64,000 nucleotides of DNA from Cryobacterium aureum (GTDB taxonomy: Bacteria; Actinomycetota; Actinomycetes; Actinomycetales; Microbacteriaceae). The notes under the pieces were generated by a model. That model saw only the letters and a program-made list of their open reading frames with translations, did no database searches and had not been told where the DNA came from. Position numbers and translations under genes: made by a program. Location: NCBI RefSeq assembly GCF_002954245.1, contig NZ_PPTG01000048.1, forward strand, positions 62,001 to 126,000, in the 5' to 3' direction. Shown here one piece after another: positions 8,111 through 16,741 of the stretch (its first letter is position 1; each line of letters begins with the position of its first letter).

Positions 8111-9448
8111 ATGAGCGCACCAGTATCCGTCCAACGTCGAGGCCTAGGCTTCGCACTCACCGTTCTCACCGTTGGAGTGGCCGTCCTGGCCTCCGCTCCG
8201 GCGGCGCTCGCAAACCCCGCGACAAGCGCGCCCCGCACGCTGAGCCAGCCGACAGCGAGCCAGCCGTCGGCGATTCAGCCCGCAGCCAACCAATTGACCG
8301 CAACGCCGGTTCCCACCATCAGCGGTGTGCCGCAGGCCGGCCGGCGGCTGACCGCCGTGCCGGGTACCTGGAAACCGGCACCAGTGGCGCTGTCCTATCG
8401 CTGGAAGGTGAACGGTGTGGTGGTATCGGGCGCAACGGCCTCCACTTTTACACCTTCCAACACCCAGGTGGGCAAGCGCGTCACGGTGACCGTCACCGGC
8501 ACGAAGGCCGGATATCAGACGGTCTCCAAGACCAGCGCATTGACCAAGCCCGTCGCTCCGGCCACGATCGCCGTCGGTACTAATCCGCGCGAGCTCGTCG
8601 TAACGGCCAACGGCCGCTGGGCGTACGTCGCCAACGCCGGTGCCCGCACGGTCTCGGTAATCGACGCGACGATCGGCACAGTCGTCGCCACCATTCCGCT
8701 GGGCGGCGACCCGAGAGCCCTGGCAGTGTCGACCAACCAGAAACAGGTGTTCGTGAGTACCTGCAGCGACGAAAAGATCTACGCCCTGAACATCGCCACG
8801 AACACGGTCGCCTACTCCTTCAAGACCGGCGCTTGCGGTGACCTCGTCGCCACCCTCGACGGCAAATCGCTCTACATCGGCGGTTCGCCGTCGCTGTTCG
8901 ACATCACCGTGGCCACCATCGCCACCCGTTCCATTGCCGAGCCGATCTTCACCGGTGCTCCGGTGGGTGAACTCACCCCAAGCGCTGACCGAAAAAAGGT
9001 CTACCTCAGCAACGGCGACGACTACGGCGTGCTGATCATCGACACGGCCGCGCCCCAGGGGCCGCTGCGGCAGTTCAACACCTCGCACCCGCCGATCGCC
9101 TCGGCACCGTCACCCGACGGTACGACGGTCTACGCAAGCCTCGGACGTGACCTGATCACCGGGCCGTCCAATGCCGTCGAGGTCATCGACACCGCCACGA
9201 ACCGGGTACGGGCCAGCATCGCCATCAATGCCCCCAGCGCCCTGACGGTGAGTCCAGACGGAACGAAACTCTTCGTTCTATCGACCGAGAACAACACGAT
9301 CGTCACGATCAGTGCCGCCACCAACCGTGTGCTCAGTCGCGTCCCGGTCGGGCGCACTCCGACGAGCCTCGCGGTCACGCCCGACGGCAGCAAGGTGGGC
9401 ATCACCAATTACGACGACAACACGGTGTCGGTGCTGCGGGTGTTCTAA
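8111..9448 (+). CDS. Secreted YVTN-type beta-propeller protein with Ig-like domain
   Basis: 445 residues. A Sec signal peptide (about residues 1-36, hydrophobic core ending APAALA) is followed by a low-complexity Gln/Pro/Ala linker (about 40-65; repeats of the form SQPTA), a bacterial Ig-like/fibronectin-like module (about 65-145) and a beta-propeller of YVTN/lactonase-like blades to the end (recurring VIDTATN, SPDGT and VTPDGSK motifs). Such proteins are exported and thought to act in surface adhesion or ligand binding; no catalytic residues are evident. It lacks an LPXTG signal or C-terminal membrane segment, so release into the medium is likely. Confidence 0.8.
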   Translation: MSAPVSVQRRGLGFALTVLTVGVAVLASAPAALANPATSAPRTLSQPTASQPSAIQPAANQLTATPVPTISGVPQAGRRLTAVPGTWKPAPVALSYRWKVNGVVVSGATASTFTPSNTQVGKRVTVTVTGTKAGYQTVSKTSALTKPVAPATIAVGTNPRELVVTANGRWAYVANAGARTVSVIDATIGTVVATIPLGGDPRALAVSTNQKQVFVSTCSDEKIYALNIATNTVAYSFKTGACGDLVATLDGKSLYIGGSPSLFDITVATIATRSIAEPIFTGAPVGELTPSADRKKVYLSNGDDYGVLIIDTAAPQGPLRQFNTSHPPIASAPSPDGTTVYASLGRDLITGPSNAVEVIDTATNRVRASIAINAPSALTVSPDGTKLFVLSTENNTIVTISAATNRVLSRVPVGRTPTSLAVTPDGSKVGITNYDDNTVSVLRVF

Positions 9449-9498
9449 CTCGGCGGTCGGTGGCTGCCCGTAGTCTGAATACCGACGAAAGGTGATTC

Positions 9499-10422
9499 AT
9501 GGCAGCTGTGCAGTTGGGTCAGTACGCGCCCGCCGAGAAAATTCTGGTGCATGTCAGCGACACCCATTTTCTCGGCGACGGCGCGGCACTCTACGGAGCC
9601 GTCAACACCGATCAGGCCGTGCATCGTGCCTTCGCGCAGTTACACCGCTCAGGTATTCGCCCCGATGCCCTCATCCTCACCGGTGACGTGGCCGATCGGG
9701 GCGAAGCGGATGCCTACCGCCGCATTCGCGGCATCGTCGAGGCCGCCGCTGCCGAGTGGGGGGCGGCGATCGTCTGGGTGATGGGAAACCACGATCAGCG
9801 CGAAACGTTTCGTACCGAGCTTCTCGGCGAGACTTCATCGGGCGGCGTCCGAGAGTCGGTTGATCAGGCCCCCGTCGATCAGGTGCTGGATCTCGATGGC
9901 CTGCGCATCATCGCCCTCGACACGAGCGTTCCGGGCTATCACCACGGCGAGATCACCGATGCCCAGCTGGACTGGCTGCGCACGGTTCTTTCCACACCGT
10001 CCCCGCGCGGGTCGATTCTGGCGCTGCACCACCCGCCGATACCCACCCCGCTGCCGTTGATGAGCGTGCTCGAGCTGCACGACCAGCCGCGACTGGCCGC
10101 CGTTCTGGCCGGCAGTGATGTGCGGGCCATTCTCGGCGGTCACCTGCACTATTCCACCCAGGGTCTGTTCGCCGGCATCCCCGTGTCGGTCGCGGCCGCC
10201 ACCTGCTACACGATGGATCTGAGCGCACCCGAACGCGAACTCACCGGAGTGAACGGCGGCCAGACGCTCAATCTGGTGCACGTGTATGCCGACCAGATCA
10301 CCCATTCTCAGCTGCCGATCGGGGAGTTCGCCACCGTCACGCAGTTTCCCGCCGCCTACGTCGATCAGCTGGCTGAGCTCACCCCAGAGGGCCGGCGGGA
10401 AGCCTTCTCGCGCCAGCAGTGA
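9499..10422 (+). CDS. Metallophosphoesterase, CpdA-like
   Basis: 307-residue calcineurin-like phosphoesterase. The dinuclear metal motifs are all present in order: SDTHF (about residue 20), GDVADRG (about 63), GNHD (about 97), LHHPP (about 178) and GGHLH (about 213). Best family match is the cyclic 3',5'-AMP phosphodiesterase group, but a wider nucleotide or glycerophosphodiester substrate range is common here. SD GAAAGG precedes the ATG. The xerC-like gene follows immediately, suggesting co-transcription. Confidence 0.85.
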   Translation: MAAVQLGQYAPAEKILVHVSDTHFLGDGAALYGAVNTDQAVHRAFAQLHRSGIRPDALILTGDVADRGEADAYRRIRGIVEAAAAEWGAAIVWVMGNHDQRETFRTELLGETSSGGVRESVDQAPVDQVLDLDGLRIIALDTSVPGYHHGEITDAQLDWLRTVLSTPSPRGSILALHHPPIPTPLPLMSVLELHDQPRLAAVLAGSDVRAILGGHLHYSTQGLFAGIPVSVAAATCYTMDLSAPERELTGVNGGQTLNLVHVYADQITHSQLPIGEFATVTQFPAAYVDQLAELTPEGRREAFSRQQ

Positions 10423-10448
10423 AGAGTGCGATGAGGGACAGCGATCGA

Positions 10449-11435
10449 ATGGAACCTTCACCGGTGCCGCTGAAAAACGACATCAACGAGTTTCTGCGCT
10501 ACCTCAGCGCCGAGCGCGGCTACTCGGCGCACACGGTGCGGGCCTACCGCACCGATCTGAACCAACTGGCCGGGTTTGCCGGTGACCGGGGCGCTACGGC
10601 ATCCGCTGATCTGAGTCTCGAACTGCTGCGGGAATGGCTGTGGGTGGCGACGCAGGCCGGCCTGGCCCGGGCCACACTGGCTCGTCGGTCGGCCTCGGCG
10701 CGTAGTTTCACCGCGTGGGTGGCGCGCGGCCACGACGACAGCACCGACCCGGCGGCCCGCCTGCGCTCGCCGAAGCCGGGACGCACCCTGCCGCGGGTCA
10801 TCACCCACACCCAGATGACCGACCTGCTCGATCTGCTCGCGGCGCGCGCCAGTGGGGGAGAGGCCCTCGCACTGCGCGATCTCGCGATCGTCGAGCTGCT
10901 CTACGCCTCGGCGCTGCGCGTCTCCGAGCTCGTGGGCCTCTCTCCCGCCGACGTTGACCTCGACCGCCTGACCGTGCGGGTCACGGGTAAGGGCGCGAAG
11001 GAACGCGTGGTTCCGTTCGGGGTGCCGGCGCAGCGCGCGCTTCTCGAGTATCTGCGCCGGGCCCGACCGGCACTCCTCGCCGAAGCGGCGACGCCAGGCA
11101 ATACCGCAGCGCCGCTAAACACCGCGGTACCACTCAATACAGCAGCGGCACCAAATGCCGCCGCGTTGTTCCTGGGCCGAAAAGGCCAACGCCTCGGCGT
11201 GCGCGGGGTCTACCGCCTCGTGGCCGTCCTGCTCGACGCAATCGGCGGCACCGGTCCGGCCGGACCGCACGCCCTGCGCCACACGGCCGCCACCCATCTG
11301 CTTGACGGCGGAGCCGACCTGCGCGCCGTGCAGGAACTCCTCGGACACGTCAGCCTCGGCACCACCCAGATCTACACCCACGTGTCGGCGGAACGTCTCA
11401 AAGCCAGCTACGGACTGGCCCACCCCCGCGCCTGA
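10449..11435 (+). CDS. Tyrosine recombinase XerC/XerD family
   Basis: 328 residues. Core-type site-specific recombinase: SAM-like N-terminal domain (about 1-100, with EFLRYLSAERGYSAHT) and catalytic domain with the R (SALRVSELVGL), K (TGKGAKERVVP), H-x-x-R (HALRHTAATH), H/W (LGH) and nucleophile Y (TTQIYTHVS) residues. These enzymes resolve chromosome dimers at dif. Unusual insertion of about 20 low-complexity residues (repeats of the NTAAPL type, nt about 11100-11160) just before ALFLGRKG. The start at 10449 has GAGGGA 10 nt upstream; GTG 10419 and ATG 10431 are alternatives. Confidence 0.9.
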   Translation: MEPSPVPLKNDINEFLRYLSAERGYSAHTVRAYRTDLNQLAGFAGDRGATASADLSLELLREWLWVATQAGLARATLARRSASARSFTAWVARGHDDSTDPAARLRSPKPGRTLPRVITHTQMTDLLDLLAARASGGEALALRDLAIVELLYASALRVSELVGLSPADVDLDRLTVRVTGKGAKERVVPFGVPAQRALLEYLRRARPALLAEAATPGNTAAPLNTAVPLNTAAAPNAAALFLGRKGQRLGVRGVYRLVAVLLDAIGGTGPAGPHALRHTAATHLLDGGADLRAVQELLGHVSLGTTQIYTHVSAERLKASYGLAHPRA

Positions 11436-11496
11436 GCGCCCAACCGGCTAGCAGACCGACACACCAGCCGCCCTGCGTTCAGAACGACGTGCTCGC

Positions 11497-12093
11497 TCAG
11501 GTGGACGGCAGCAACACTGCCCGGTGAGTCAGCCCCAGGTATAAAAGAGGTGACACGTACCGGCCGTGTAGGCGCACTCCCCAGTGCAGACACTCTGAGG
11601 CACAATGGCCGCCCGACGACACCGTTCCGATTACCTGCCCGGCGCGCACCCGGTCGCCCTCCGCGACAAGAGTGACCACAGGCTCCACCGTCGAGATCAG
11701 ATCGCCGGGCTGGCTGATGGAGAGCACCGCACGATCGACCACCCGGCCCGCGAACGAAACCACACCGTCGTGCGGTGCCAGCACGGCCTCGTCCGCGTGC
11801 GCCAGCAGGTCTATTCCGCGATGGCCAGCACTATACAGGGTTTGCGGAGCGTTGAAAATTTGCACCACCTGCGGCTGCGCGACCGGCCAGCGCCAGTCAT
11901 CCGCTTCGCCCGCTGTTGCGCTAGCTGCTGTGCTCGCGGAGGCGACGATGGCCGGTGTGGCCGGTGTGGCCGGTGTGGCCGGTGTGGCCGGTGTGGCCGG
12001 TGTGGCCGGTGTGGCGCTTGACGGCGGCCCCGCACTGAACACGATGACCATAGTAACGAGACCGGATGCCGCCAGCGCGCATAGATTCTGCAT
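11497..12093 (-). CDS. Secreted M23 family metallopeptidase
   Basis: 198 residues. Signal peptide or membrane anchor (about 1-24), an ATP-triplet repeat linker (about 27-50; Ala-Thr-Pro repeated, encoded by a 9-bp tandem repeat), then a LytM/M23 domain with the zinc motif H-x-x-x-D in HRGIDLLA and the H-x-H-like CLHWGVRL. M23 enzymes cut peptidoglycan cross-bridges or activate amidases. The second motif reads HWG rather than HxH, so activity should be confirmed. The ATG at 12093 follows a G-rich stretch; a TTG at 12114 is an alternative start. Confidence 0.8.
   Translation of the reverse strand: MQNLCALAASGLVTMVIVFSAGPPSSATPATPATPATPATPATPATPAIVASASTAASATAGEADDWRWPVAQPQVVQIFNAPQTLYSAGHRGIDLLAHADEAVLAPHDGVVSFAGRVVDRAVLSISQPGDLISTVEPVVTLVAEGDRVRAGQVIGTVSSGGHCASECLHWGVRLHGRYVSPLLYLGLTHRAVLLPST
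11951..12013 (+). repeat. 9-bp minisatellite, 7 perfect copies
   Basis: GCCGGTGTG repeated seven times without mismatch inside the M23 gene; on the coding strand it encodes repeated Ala-Thr-Pro. The unit is a multiple of three, so copy-number change alters linker length without a frameshift. Confidence 0.97.
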
Positions 12094-12430
12094 GCCCCCA
12101 CCCTGCAGCCCCAACCTTGGTCACCGACGGATCTCGGTCGCATCGGTGTACATCTCCACCGTGCCGGTCCTGTGGAGGAGCCGGTCTGTCGGCACGGCCT
12201 ACGGCACGGTCGCCCGAGCACTCCCGGCGGTGATACGCTATCCCCAGCAGCGCTTTGTGCGCTGACTACGCGTGCCCATTTGGCCGCCATGTCCAATCGG
12301 TCCCGTCTCACGAGTAACCAGCGTGAACAGGGCGGACGTGTGCCGGGCACCAGGAGTGATGATCGACCGATCATCGCACAAACCGAATGGTGTGCACTTT
12401 CGAGGGCACATCAGAACAGGAGTACGGCAC
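12094..12430. other. 337-bp intergenic region upstream of rpsB
   Basis: No gene seen. It holds an extended -10-like element, TGATACGCT (12230-12238), that could start an rpsB transcript with a leader of about 185 nt, and a perfect 18-nt palindrome at 12358-12375. The left side must contain the promoter of the M23 gene, which I cannot place with confidence. Confidence 0.5.
12358..12375. promoter_or_regulatory. 18-nt perfect palindrome in the rpsB leader
   Basis: GATGATCG-AC-CGATCATC, 55 nt before the rpsB start. It could be an RNA hairpin (S2 autoregulation is known for rpsB leaders in other bacteria) or a protein operator. Confidence 0.45.
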
Positions 12431-13369
12431 ATGGCCGTCGTAACCATCCGCCAGCTGCTCGACAGCGGCGTGCACTTCGGGCACCAGACCCGCCGTTGGA
12501 ACCCGAAGATGAAGCGTTTCATCTTCACGGAGCGTTCCGGCATCTACATCATCGACCTGCAGCAGTCGCTCGGGTTCGTTGACAAGGCCTATGACTTCGT
12601 CAAGGAGACGGTTGCCCACGGCGGCACCATCCTCTTCGTTGGCACCAAGAAGCAGGCCCAGGAATCCATTTCAGAGCAGGCACAGCGCGTAGGCCAGCCC
12701 TACGTCAACCAGCGCTGGCTCGGTGGACTGCTCACCAACTTCCAGACCGTTTCCAAGCGTCTGGCCCGCATGAAAGAACTCGAAGAGCTCGACTTCGAAG
12801 ACACCGCCAAAAGTGGTTTCACGAAGAAGGAAATGCTCATCAAGAAGCGCGAGCTGGTCAAGCTGCACAAGAGCCTCGGCGGAATCCGCAACCTCACGAA
12901 GACCCCGTCTGCGCTGTGGGTTGTTGACACCAACAAGGAGCACCTCGCCATTGACGAGGCTCGTAAGCTCGGCATCCCGGTCATCGCCATCCTCGACACC
13001 AACTGCGACCCCGACGACGTGCAGTACCCGATCCCGGGCAACGACGACGCCATCCGCTCCGTTGGCCTGCTGACCCGCATCATCGCGGACGCCGCAGCCG
13101 AGGGCCTGATCCAGCGTCACGCCAAGCCGGAGGCCGAAGTCGAGCCCCTCGCCGCCTGGGAAGCTGAATTGCTCCAGGCCTCTGAGACCGAGACCACCCC
13201 CGCACAGTCCTCCGCCGAGACCGAGAAGGTTGCCGACGCTACCGTCCCAGCCGACGAGGCCGTCGTTGCAGAGCCCACCATCGCCGACGCTGTCGCCGAC
13301 ACCGAGGTTGCCGCCGTACTGGCCGCAGTCTCCGATGACGCGACCGTCGCTGCCGACGAGACCAAGTAA
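12431..13369 (+). CDS. rpsB: 30S ribosomal protein S2
   Basis: 312 residues. S2 binds the 16S rRNA head-body junction of the 30S subunit. The signature start [18 protein letters not shown] and the blocks [19 protein letters not shown] and the C-terminal [23 protein letters not shown] are canonical. About 50 extra C-terminal residues are acidic and Ala/Glu/Val-rich, as in many actinobacterial S2 proteins. AGGAG lies 8 nt before the ATG. It forms the rpsB-tsf operon, with tsf beginning 10 nt after the stop. Confidence 0.98.
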   Translation: MAVVTIRQLLDSGVHFGHQTRRWNPKMKRFIFTERSGIYIIDLQQSLGFVDKAYDFVKETVAHGGTILFVGTKKQAQESISEQAQRVGQPYVNQRWLGGLLTNFQTVSKRLARMKELEELDFEDTAKSGFTKKEMLIKKRELVKLHKSLGGIRNLTKTPSALWVVDTNKEHLAIDEARKLGIPVIAILDTNCDPDDVQYPIPGNDDAIRSVGLLTRIIADAAAEGLIQRHAKPEAEVEPLAAWEAELLQASETETTPAQSSAETEKVADATVPADEAVVAEPTIADAVADTEVAAVLAAVSDDATVAADETK

Positions 13370-13379
13370 GGAACCCGGT

Positions 13380-14207
13380 ATGGCAAACTTCACACTCGAA
13401 AACGTCAAGGCTCTCCGCGAGAACCTCGGCACCGGAATGGTCGACACCAAGAACGCCCTCGTTGAAGCTGACGGCGACATGGACAAGGCCATCGAGATCC
13501 TGCGTCTCAAGGGTGCCAAGGGCAACGCCAAGCGCGCTGACCGTTCCACCTCTGAGGGACTCGTCGCTGCCAAGGAAATCGGCACCACCGCCTACATGAT
13601 CGAACTCGCCTGCGAGACCGACTTCGTCGCCAAGGGTGACAAGTTCGTCGTTCTGGCCGACAAGGTTCTCGACGCGATCGCCGCTGCCGGCGCGACCACT
13701 GTCGAGGCCGGACTGGCAGCATCCGCTGGAACCCAGACCGTGGCCGAGCTCATCGACGGCGAAGCCGCCATCATCGGCGAGAAGTTCGAACTTCGCCGTG
13801 TTGCCGCCGTCACCGGCGAATCGTTCTCGATCTACCTGCACAAGACCAGCAAGGACCTGCCCCCGCAGGTCGGCGTTGTTCTCGGCTTCTCCGGCACCGA
13901 CGTGGAGACCGCTCGCAGCGTGGCCCAGCACATCTCGTTCGCCAACCCCGAGTACCTCGCGGCGAGCGACGTTCCGGCTGACCTCGTGGAAACCGAGCGC
14001 AAGATCGTTACCGAGATCTCGAAGAACGAGGGCAAGCCGGAAGCGGCACTGCCCAAGATCGTTGAGGGACGCGTCAAGGCCTACCTCAAGCAGGTCGCCC
14101 TGCTCGAACAGGACTACGCCAAGGACAACAAGGTGTCCGTCGCGAAGGTTCTGGACGATGCAAAACTGACCGTGTCGGGCTTCGCCCGGTTCAAGGTCGG
14201 CGCCTAA
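13380..14207 (+). CDS. tsf: Elongation factor Ts
   Basis: 275 residues. Guanine nucleotide exchange factor for EF-Tu. It has the UBA-like N-terminus with the motif LRENLGTGMVDTKNAL, the coiled core with ACETDFVAKGDKF, and the C-terminal LLEQDYAKDNKVSV. AAGGA before the ATG overlaps the end of rpsB. A strong intrinsic terminator follows 10 nt after the stop, so rpsB-tsf is a closed transcription unit. Confidence 0.98.
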   Translation: MANFTLENVKALRENLGTGMVDTKNALVEADGDMDKAIEILRLKGAKGNAKRADRSTSEGLVAAKEIGTTAYMIELACETDFVAKGDKFVVLADKVLDAIAAAGATTVEAGLAASAGTQTVAELIDGEAAIIGEKFELRRVAAVTGESFSIYLHKTSKDLPPQVGVVLGFSGTDVETARSVAQHISFANPEYLAASDVPADLVETERKIVTEISKNEGKPEAALPKIVEGRVKAYLKQVALLEQDYAKDNKVSVAKVLDDAKLTVSGFARFKVGA

Positions 14208-14217
14208 CAAAAAATGT

Positions 14218-14256
14218 CGGAGGTCGGATTGCGAGAGCGATCCGGCCTCCGTTTTT
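14218..14256 (+). terminator. Intrinsic terminator of rpsB-tsf
   Basis: A 12-bp stem (14218-14229 with 14240-14251; one G-U pair), a 10-nt loop and a TTTTT tail. Textbook intrinsic terminator. Confidence 0.92.
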
Positions 14257-14330
14257 GTGTGTGCCCCACTGGGGTATGCGCGTGCACTTGGTAGTTTGGT
14301 AACACCCCCTCTCGGAAGGCCCCGCACGAC

Positions 14331-15086
14331 ATGACTGACTCGGCCAGCTCACCCACGACCCACACCAGCCCGACCGCGGTCGTCAAGAAACGACGGGTGC
14401 TCCTTAAACTCTCCGGTGAGGCCTTCGGTGGCGGCGCCGTCGGCGTCAATCCGGATGTCGTCAGCTCACTGGCCCGCGAAATCGCCGAGGGCGCCAAGCA
14501 GGTCGAAGTGGCCATCGTCGTCGGTGGCGGAAACTTCTTTCGCGGCGCAGAGCTCTCCCAGCGCGGCATGGACCGCGGACGCGCCGACTACATGGGGATG
14601 CTCGGCACCGTCATGAACGCCCTGGCCCTGCAGGACTTTCTCGAACAGGCCGGCGCCGAAACCCGCGTACAGTCCGCCATCTCGATGACCCAGGTAGCCG
14701 AGCAGTACATCCCGCGGCGCGCCGAACGCCACTTGGAAAAGGGGCGCGTCGTCATCTTCGGTGCCGGCGCCGGACTGCCCTACTTCTCCACCGACACCGT
14801 CGCCGCTCAGCGCGCCCTCGAAATAGACGCCGATGTGGTGCTCGTGGCCAAGAACGGCGTGGACGGCGTCTATTCCGACGACCCCCGGACCAATCCCGAC
14901 GCCCAGAAGATTCACCACATCACCTACCTGGAAGCCTTGCAGCGCGGCCTCAAGGTCGTCGACTCCACCGCCTTCAGCCTGTGCATGGACAACCACATGC
15001 CCATGCAGGTCTTCGGCATGGCGCCGGAGGGCAACGTGACCGCAGCCATCCTCGGCACCGATCTGGGCACTCGCGTCTCCAACTAG
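14331..15086 (+). CDS. pyrH: UMP kinase
   Basis: 251 residues. Phosphorylates UMP to UDP with ATP in pyrimidine nucleotide synthesis; bacterial type of the amino-acid-kinase fold. Motifs: [22 protein letters not shown], the [20 protein letters not shown] block and GTDLGT near the end. About 20 extra Thr/Ser-rich residues precede the kinase fold. GGAAGG lies about 12 nt before the ATG. First gene of pyrH-frr-cdsA. Confidence 0.97.
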   Translation: MTDSASSPTTHTSPTAVVKKRRVLLKLSGEAFGGGAVGVNPDVVSSLAREIAEGAKQVEVAIVVGGGNFFRGAELSQRGMDRGRADYMGMLGTVMNALALQDFLEQAGAETRVQSAISMTQVAEQYIPRRAERHLEKGRVVIFGAGAGLPYFSTDTVAAQRALEIDADVVLVAKNGVDGVYSDDPRTNPDAQKIHHITYLEALQRGLKVVDSTAFSLCMDNHMPMQVFGMAPEGNVTAAILGTDLGTRVSN

Positions 15087-15116
15087 AATTGTTCCACCAC
15101 CAATAAAGGAGTCACC

Positions 15117-15671
15117 GTGATCGCGGATGTTCTTTCCGACGCCACTGCGCGCATGAATCGGGCCCTCGAGGCCGCCAAAGATGACTTTGGCACCGTGCGC
15201 ACCGGGCGAGCCAACCCGCAAATGTTCGCGAAAATTCTGGTGAGCTACTACGGCACCCTGACGCCGCTGGAACAGCTCGCGTCGTTGCAGAACCAGGAAG
15301 CGCGCACCATGCTGATCGGCCCGTACGACAAGGCGGCCCTGCGCGACATCGAGATCGCTATTCGCGATACCCCGAACCTGGGCGCCAACGTCGGCAACGA
15401 CGGCACCACCATTCGGGCTACCCTCCCCGAACTCACCACGGAACGCCGCAAGGAATTCGTGAAGATCGTCAAGGCCAAGGCAGAGGATGCCCGCATCTCG
15501 GTGCGCAACATTCGCCGCAAGGCCAAGGACGAGCTCGATGCCCTCAAGAGCGAGGTCGGCGACGACGAGGTCAGTCGCGCCGAGAAAGAGCTCGAGCTGA
15601 TCACCAAGAGCCACGTGGACGGCATCGACGACGCCTTCAAGCGCAAGGAAGCCGAACTCCTCGAGATCTAG
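15117..15671 (+). CDS. frr: Ribosome recycling factor
   Basis: 184 residues. Splits the post-termination 70S complex with EF-G. The two-domain RRF pattern is clear: the helical [22 protein letters not shown], the beta domain with [12 protein letters not shown], and the C-terminal long helix with [30 protein letters not shown] residues. GTG start with AAAGGAG 6 nt ahead. 30 nt after pyrH; cdsA follows within 9 nt. Confidence 0.98.
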   Translation: MIADVLSDATARMNRALEAAKDDFGTVRTGRANPQMFAKILVSYYGTLTPLEQLASLQNQEARTMLIGPYDKAALRDIEIAIRDTPNLGANVGNDGTTIRATLPELTTERRKEFVKIVKAKAEDARISVRNIRRKAKDELDALKSEVGDDEVSRAEKELELITKSHVDGIDDAFKRKEAELLEI

Positions 15672-15680
15672 GAGGTCCAG

Positions 15681-16694
15681 ATGACCGAGAAACCGGAGAA
15701 TGACCAGTCGCACAAACGCGGTCACGGTGTCAGTCGTGCCGAGTTTCGGGCGCAGGTGAAAACGACGCGTGCTGATTTCGAACGCCAGGTGCAGACCACC
15801 AAGGCCGATTTTGAACGCCAAGTGCAGGCCACTCGGGCTCAACTCGACCAGGCGAACGAGCGCATCGAAGCGCGCACCGGGCGCAACCTGATTCTGGCCA
15901 TCCTGATCGGACTGGTGCTCGGCGGCTCCATGCTGGTTAGTCTCATCATCATCAAGCAGCTCTTCATGATCTTCGCGGTCGTGATCGTCGCTTTCTGTGC
16001 CTTCGAACTGGCCCAGGCCCTGCGGCACGCCGGGCGCAATGTTCCCCGCATCCCCGTGATCATCTCGGCGATCGCCATCGTTCCAGCCGCGTTCTACGGC
16101 GGGGCAACCGGCCAATGGCTCGTCATGCTCGGCGGCATCGTGCTGATCGGCCTGTGGCGTCTGGCCCTGCTGGTCATTCCGTCGCACCGTGCCTCGGCGC
16201 GATCCATCCTCGGTGACGTAGGCGGCGGCATCCTGATTCAGGTCTACGTGGTCTTTCTCGCGAGTTTCGCCGTGCTGCTCGTGGCCCAGGACCACGGACA
16301 GTGGTGGACGCTAGCTTTTCTGATTTTGGTCATCTCTGCCGATACGGGAGCCTACGTGAGCGGCCTCAACTTCGGCAAGCACCCGATGGCGCCGTCGATC
16401 AGCCCCAAGAAGACCTGGGAAGGCTTCATCGGGGCCGGCTTGATCTGCATGATCGCCGGTGTGTTGCTGTCGATCTTCATGCTTCAGCAGCCGTGGTGGT
16501 TCGGACTGGTTTTCGGAGCCGTCATTTTGCTCACCGCCACCTTTGGCGATCTGGCCGAATCACTGATCAAGCGCGACCTCGGCATCAAGGACATGAGCTC
16601 GTGGCTGCCAGGGCACGGCGGTTTTCTGGACCGGCTCGACTCGATCCTGCCGTCGGCCGCTGCCGCCTACGCGCTGTACCTGCTCTTTGCATGA
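15681..16694 (+). CDS. cdsA: Phosphatidate cytidylyltransferase with hendecad N-terminal extension
   Basis: 337 residues. Makes CDP-diacylglycerol from phosphatidate and CTP at the inner membrane. Several transmembrane segments from residue 70 onward; the CDS signature is seen in SPKKTWEGFIGA and FGDLAESLIKRDLGIKD...GHGGFLDRLDS. The N-terminal 70 residues are unusual: three 11-residue repeats (25-35, 36-46, 47-57; consensus QVQTTKADFER) predict a cytoplasmic helix. AGGAGGT overlaps the frr stop. Its TGA overlaps an in-frame ATG (16691) that could also start the following DivIVA-repeat gene. Confidence 0.96.
   Translation: MTEKPENDQSHKRGHGVSRAEFRAQVKTTRADFERQVQTTKADFERQVQATRAQLDQANERIEARTGRNLILAILIGLVLGGSMLVSLIIIKQLFMIFAVVIVAFCAFELAQALRHAGRNVPRIPVIISAIAIVPAAFYGGATGQWLVMLGGIVLIGLWRLALLVIPSHRASARSILGDVGGGILIQVYVVFLASFAVLLVAQDHGQWWTLAFLILVISADTGAYVSGLNFGKHPMAPSISPKKTWEGFIGAGLICMIAGVLLSIFMLQQPWWFGLVFGAVILLTATFGDLAESLIKRDLGIKDMSSWLPGHGGFLDRLDSILPSAAAAYALYLLFA
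15753..15851 (+). repeat. Three 11-residue coiled-coil repeats in CdsA
   Basis: Tandem QVKTTRADFER, QVQTTKADFER, QVQATRAQLDQ. Eleven-residue periodicity is typical of right-handed (hendecad) coiled coils. Confidence 0.85.
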
Positions 16695-16741
16695 GCCGGG
16701 CCAATTCATCCCCCACCAAGTTCGTACGAGACAATGAGGCT

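Noticed and set aside
10449..11435. Tyrosine recombinase as sign of an integrated element
   Set aside because: Length and motifs fit housekeeping XerC/D; no att repeats, tRNA or phage genes around it.
11951..12013. Tandem 9-bp units as a possible CRISPR-like array
   Set aside because: No spacers between the units; a coding minisatellite.
14466..16295. 609-codon open frame on the minus strand across pyrH, frr and cdsA
   Set aside because: Antisense shadow of three certain genes; its residues show no domain and codon bias follows the plus-strand genes.
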